Below are positions 61,409 to 64,000 of a stretch of 64,000 nucleotides of DNA, in pieces. The notes below the pieces were generated by a model that saw only the letters and a list, made by a program, of their open reading frames with translations, searched no databases and was not told the DNA's origin. The DNA comes from DATCHW01 sp963806045 (GTDB lineage: Bacteria; Bacteroidota; Ignavibacteria; Tepidaquicellales; Tepidaquicellaceae), in the NCBI GenBank assembly GCA_963806045.1, contig CAWDWP010000005.1, positions 124,001-188,000 on the forward strand. Direction: 5' to 3'. A program made the position numbers and the translations under genes. Position 1 is the stretch's first letter, and each line of letters opens with the position of its first letter.

Positions 61409-62008
61409 ATGAAACAAAAATTTTTATTTACGGCTTTATTTATTTTATCCGGTATTTTTCTTTTTTCATCGTGCTCACAACAAGGAAAACAGGATACTCC
61501 AAAAGCACAATTTGGGGGATTTGAATCCCAGGTCAAATGGGGAGACCATCTTGTAACTATTATGGGATGTGATGATTGCCACACTCCCAAAAAAATGGGA
61601 CCGAATGGTCCGGAACTTGATATGTCACTGAGGCTGTCAGGACACCCGGCAAAAATGCCAGCGCCTGATGTAGACCGAAAAGAAATGGAAAGCAAAGGAT
61701 ATGCCGTTACACAGACATTAACCGCCTGGGTTGGTCCATGGGGAATTTCATATGCCGCGAATTTAACTTCTGATGCAACCGGAATAGGTAACTGGCAGGA
61801 AAGCAATTTCATCACTGCTTTAAGAGAAGGAAAATTTAAGGGTATGAAAGGTGGACGTACATTAATGCCGCCTATGCCCTGGGAATTTTTCAAGGCTTGC
61901 TCTGATGATGAAATAAAAGCAATATTTGCATACCTGAAATCAACAAAACCAATAGCAAATATTGTTCCGGAATATCAACCTCCTGTTTCTCCTCCTCCTT
62001 CTAAATGA
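61409..62008 (+). CDS. Cytochrome c lipoprotein (monoheme)
   Basis: 199 residues with lipobox FSSC (Cys22) and the heme site GCDDCH (Cys54, Cys57, His58); Met in MPPMPWEFF near residue 158 is a likely distal ligand. The C-terminal helix DEIKAIFAYLKSTKP is typical of class I cytochromes c, and the Pro-rich end follows. AAGGAA precedes the ATG by nine bases. It should be an outer-face electron carrier. It stands alone and ends at a strong terminator. Confidence 0.85.
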   Translation: MKQKFLFTALFILSGIFLFSSCSQQGKQDTPKAQFGGFESQVKWGDHLVTIMGCDDCHTPKKMGPNGPELDMSLRLSGHPAKMPAPDVDRKEMESKGYAVTQTLTAWVGPWGISYAANLTSDATGIGNWQESNFITALREGKFKGMKGGRTLMPPMPWEFFKACSDDEIKAIFAYLKSTKPIANIVPEYQPPVSPPPSK

Positions 62009-62023
62009 TGATTGATTTTATTT

Positions 62024-62055
62024 AAAGAAACAGCATTTTCGAATGCTGTTTCTTT
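62024..62055 (+). terminator. Terminator of the cytochrome c gene, UUCG tetraloop
   Basis: A 14-bp perfect stem AAAGAAACAGCATT/AATGCTGTTTCTTT closes a TTCG loop and a T-run follows, a textbook intrinsic terminator. Confidence 0.95.
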
Positions 62056-62202
62056 TTTTATTCATTTTAAAATTTTAAGCCCAACAATACTTACTTCTGC
62101 CATCATTAGAAGAACTATTTTTGAAAAGTTTTTGGGTTGAAAAATTCCTTATTTAACTAAAAATTTTACAGCCTTCATTAGACATCACCATTTATCGATA
62201 AA

Positions 62203-62238
62203 TAAAAGAGGTTGACCTTTTTTGGACAACCTCTTTTA
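62203..62238 (-). terminator. Terminator of the last cargo gene
   Basis: A 12-bp perfect stem TAAAAGAGGTTG/CAACCTCTTTTA with a 12-base loop, located 21 bp past the stop of the minus-strand gene and followed on that strand by TTTATCG. Confidence 0.8.
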
Positions 62239-62258
62239 AACTAACAAATGAACTGTTG

Positions 62259-64000
62259 TTATTTAATCAATGTCATTTTTTTCACAGATACAAAATCACC
62301 TGCTTTAATCTGATAGAAATAAATTCCGGAAGCCATGTTAGTTCCGTTCATTTCTACATTATGATAGCCTGCTTTTTTGACCTCGTTTACCAGTTGGACT
62401 ATTTCTCTGCCAAGAATATCAAAAATCTTAATTGATACTTTTACATCCGCCGGTAAAGCATATTCAATTCTGGTTACGGGATTGAATGGATTTGGATAAT
62501 TCTGGCTTAAGCTATATGATTTCGGTAATTCGCTTGTAATAGTCATCCCGTTAAATTGCGCATTGAGATTTTGATTGCTGCTGTTTCTGGCAATTATATT
62601 CTCAATAGTGGCAGTATGATTTCCCGGAACTTTTTCATTGAATAATATATAAGCTATTTCACCGGCTTTTGATAAACCGGATTCATTTTCGCCTACCGAT
62701 GCACCATCTACATATAAATATCCGTCTTCAATTCTTCCCGATAAAAACTTCAGTCCTTCAAGCATTTCGCCTGCCATCTCTACTCCGGAATATTCCATAT
62801 CATTTCCGGATTTTAACTTAATGCTAAAAGCTCTTAAATCATTAACATTTCCCGATAGTCTTACGGGTAATTTCAAAAGTCCGTTAGCATCTCTTTGAAT
62901 TTCACTGAACGCAAAAACTATTGAAGTCGGCTGCGGACTGTTTGGCAGGGATCCTGATAAAGTTTTTGACAATCCAATAGAGAACATTGATAAATCTTCG
63001 ATATCAATTTTACCATCGGGAACAGGTATTCCGAAGTAATTTCCCATAGGTGCTGTAGGTCCTATATCAAATTTCGATCTGTATATTTTGTCTACATATC
63101 TCGAACCGTAAGCGACGTTAAATAAATTGAAATCAAATTTATTTATCAATCCATCTGAATAATTCTGTGAGTTAGGCGAAGCAAAATCTCCTAAGTAGAA
63201 TTTATAATTTCCGCCATTATTCTGCACTACAGGGCACGCAGGATTTTCAATGCCTCCGGACAAATAAGTTAAATTAATATTATCTAAAAATATCGGGCTG
63301 AACCCGCTTGCTGAATTGTTAAAGACGTAGTCAAGTTTTGCAATGTACTTACCGGTTCCCGGTGTCTGATTTGAGTCAAGACAGGATGCATTAATTTCTA
63401 CCCAGTTTGAGCCATTATTAATTGTAAATAAACTTGAACTGCCATTATCATTAAAATAATTTCCTTCGGTCACGGTCACACCTGATACTATATCCGGATT
63501 CCAGCTGATTCTCATTGATGCTGAATTGATAGACCTTGGTGACTTTTTAATTCCGGATGGAACAACATAATATGTGCCTGTTTTCATTTTATAAGTCCAG
63601 TCATGCTTAGCTGCTAAAGGAGTCCAGTTGAATGCATCCCCCGAAGCTGTGCTTAGCGGCGCGTTCCATGAAGTGTTTGGAAATACTGTATTATCCGATG
63701 AGGTAGGACTTGTTGATACAGCCAAATCCACCTGGTTTGCAAGGACCGGATTCACAAATGCGTAATAGCAGCAATGATTTGTAGTAAACGAGAATGTTTT
63801 TTGTGCTGCTTTGTATGTTCCGTGGGAAGCAACCCAGTTCATTTCATCGGGAGAATCCATGACAATCGTATTAGCACTGAATCCCGGAATGCCGCTGACA
63901 TCAACAGTAACAGTAGCTAAAAATGTAAAATCAGCTAAATTATTAGGAGTAATTTTCAATTTTAAATAAAGCGCATCACCCGCTGACATAGGCGTCATTG
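62259..64000 (-). CDS. Type IX cargo with dockerin/cohesin-like parts, N-terminus outside window
   Basis: About 580 residues are visible and the frame is open at the edge. The middle holds VPDGKIDIEDLSMFSIGL, a dockerin-like loop, and a cohesin-like beta-sandwich (LLKLPVRLSGNVNDLRAFSIKLK, GEIAYILFNEKVPGNHTATIENI). The sorting domain reads NYPNPFNPVTRIEYALP, IKIFDILGREIVQLVNEVKK, KKMTLIK, with no inserted repeat. The type IX signal predicts export; its cargo role is unknown. Confidence 0.82.
   Translation of the reverse strand, partial: MTPMSAGDALYLKLKITPNNLADFTFLATVTVDVSGIPGFSANTIVMDSPDEMNWVASHGTYKAAQKTFSFTTNHCCYYAFVNPVLANQVDLAVSTSPTSSDNTVFPNTSWNAPLSTASGDAFNWTPLAAKHDWTYKMKTGTYYVVPSGIKKSPRSINSASMRISWNPDIVSGVTVTEGNYFNDNGSSSLFTINNGSNWVEINASCLDSNQTPGTGKYIAKLDYVFNNSASGFSPIFLDNINLTYLSGGIENPACPVVQNNGGNYKFYLGDFASPNSQNYSDGLINKFDFNLFNVAYGSRYVDKIYRSKFDIGPTAPMGNYFGIPVPDGKIDIEDLSMFSIGLSKTLSGSLPNSPQPTSIVFAFSEIQRDANGLLKLPVRLSGNVNDLRAFSIKLKSGNDMEYSGVEMAGEMLEGLKFLSGRIEDGYLYVDGASVGENESGLSKAGEIAYILFNEKVPGNHTATIENIIARNSSNQNLNAQFNGMTITSELPKSYSLSQNYPNPFNPVTRIEYALPADVKVSIKIFDILGREIVQLVNEVKKAGYHNVEMNGTNMASGIYFYQIKAGDFVSVKKMTLIK

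Noticed and set aside
1..64000. tRNA, rRNA, prophage or defence-system genes
   Set aside because: I found no cloverleaf candidate, ribosomal RNA stretch, phage structural protein, nuclease or toxin-antitoxin pair that I could support.

Overview
The window looks like an AT-rich genome of the Bacteroidota/Chlorobiota/Ignavibacteriota group, most plausibly an Ignavibacteria-like bacterium. This rests on many proteins ending in a type IX secretion sorting domain with the NYPNPFNP motif, on CarboxypepD_reg/TonB receptors, on a heme-anchored succinate dehydrogenase and on Omp28, DUF4153, DUF5916 and YXWGXW-type proteins. It is inference from protein families only; no rRNA or tRNA gene was found.

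Layout. (1) 1-3968, minus strand: an ECF sigma factor, a Trp-rich YXWGXW lipoprotein, a zinc-finger anti-sigma factor, a small membrane-anchored CpxP-like protein and the start of an outer-membrane receptor. (2) 4186-11935: a YVTN propeller protein, a secreted propeller protein, a DUF5916 outer-membrane protein and a second YXWGXW protein with an Asn-rich tail. (3) 12041-34983, all minus strand: a 23-kb tandem array of eleven type IX secretion cargo genes plus one lipoprotein. Ten cargos carry short palindromic or repeat-like insertions at the same point of the sorting domain, and three consecutive genes form a 2.6-kb tandem triplication. (4) 35233-38623: sdhC-sdhD-sdhA-sdhB with a strong terminator. 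(5) 38890-40714: a DUF4153 membrane protein. (6) 40816-49752, minus strand: a long arsenic-resistance cluster, arsR, arsM, arsC, mini-thioredoxin, ArsP-like permease, ACR3, arsF, mini-thioredoxin, thioredoxin, CcdA-like protein, TlpA-like protein, outer-membrane barrel and Omp28-like lipoprotein. (7) 49856-51161: OsmC-like and M14-like proteins. (8) 51474-59340: two LuxR-type response regulators, a rubredoxin-like protein and a roughly 1,980-residue soluble multi-PAS histidine kinase. (9) 59619-64000: a secreted SBBP protein, a cytochrome c lipoprotein and the end of another type IX cargo.

How parts may work together. The arsenic cluster joins cytoplasmic methylation and reduction to efflux, and then to a thiol-electron path (thioredoxins, CcdA, TlpA) and envelope proteins, which suggests arsenic detoxification coupled to periplasmic redox. 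Regions 1 and 2 look like envelope-stress and outer-membrane functions.

Caution. Many genes, including sdhA and sdhD, are broken by single-base frameshifts, often in homopolymers. I read these mainly as sequencing or assembly indels, not real gene decay. For broken genes I give the reconstructed span and name the breaks.
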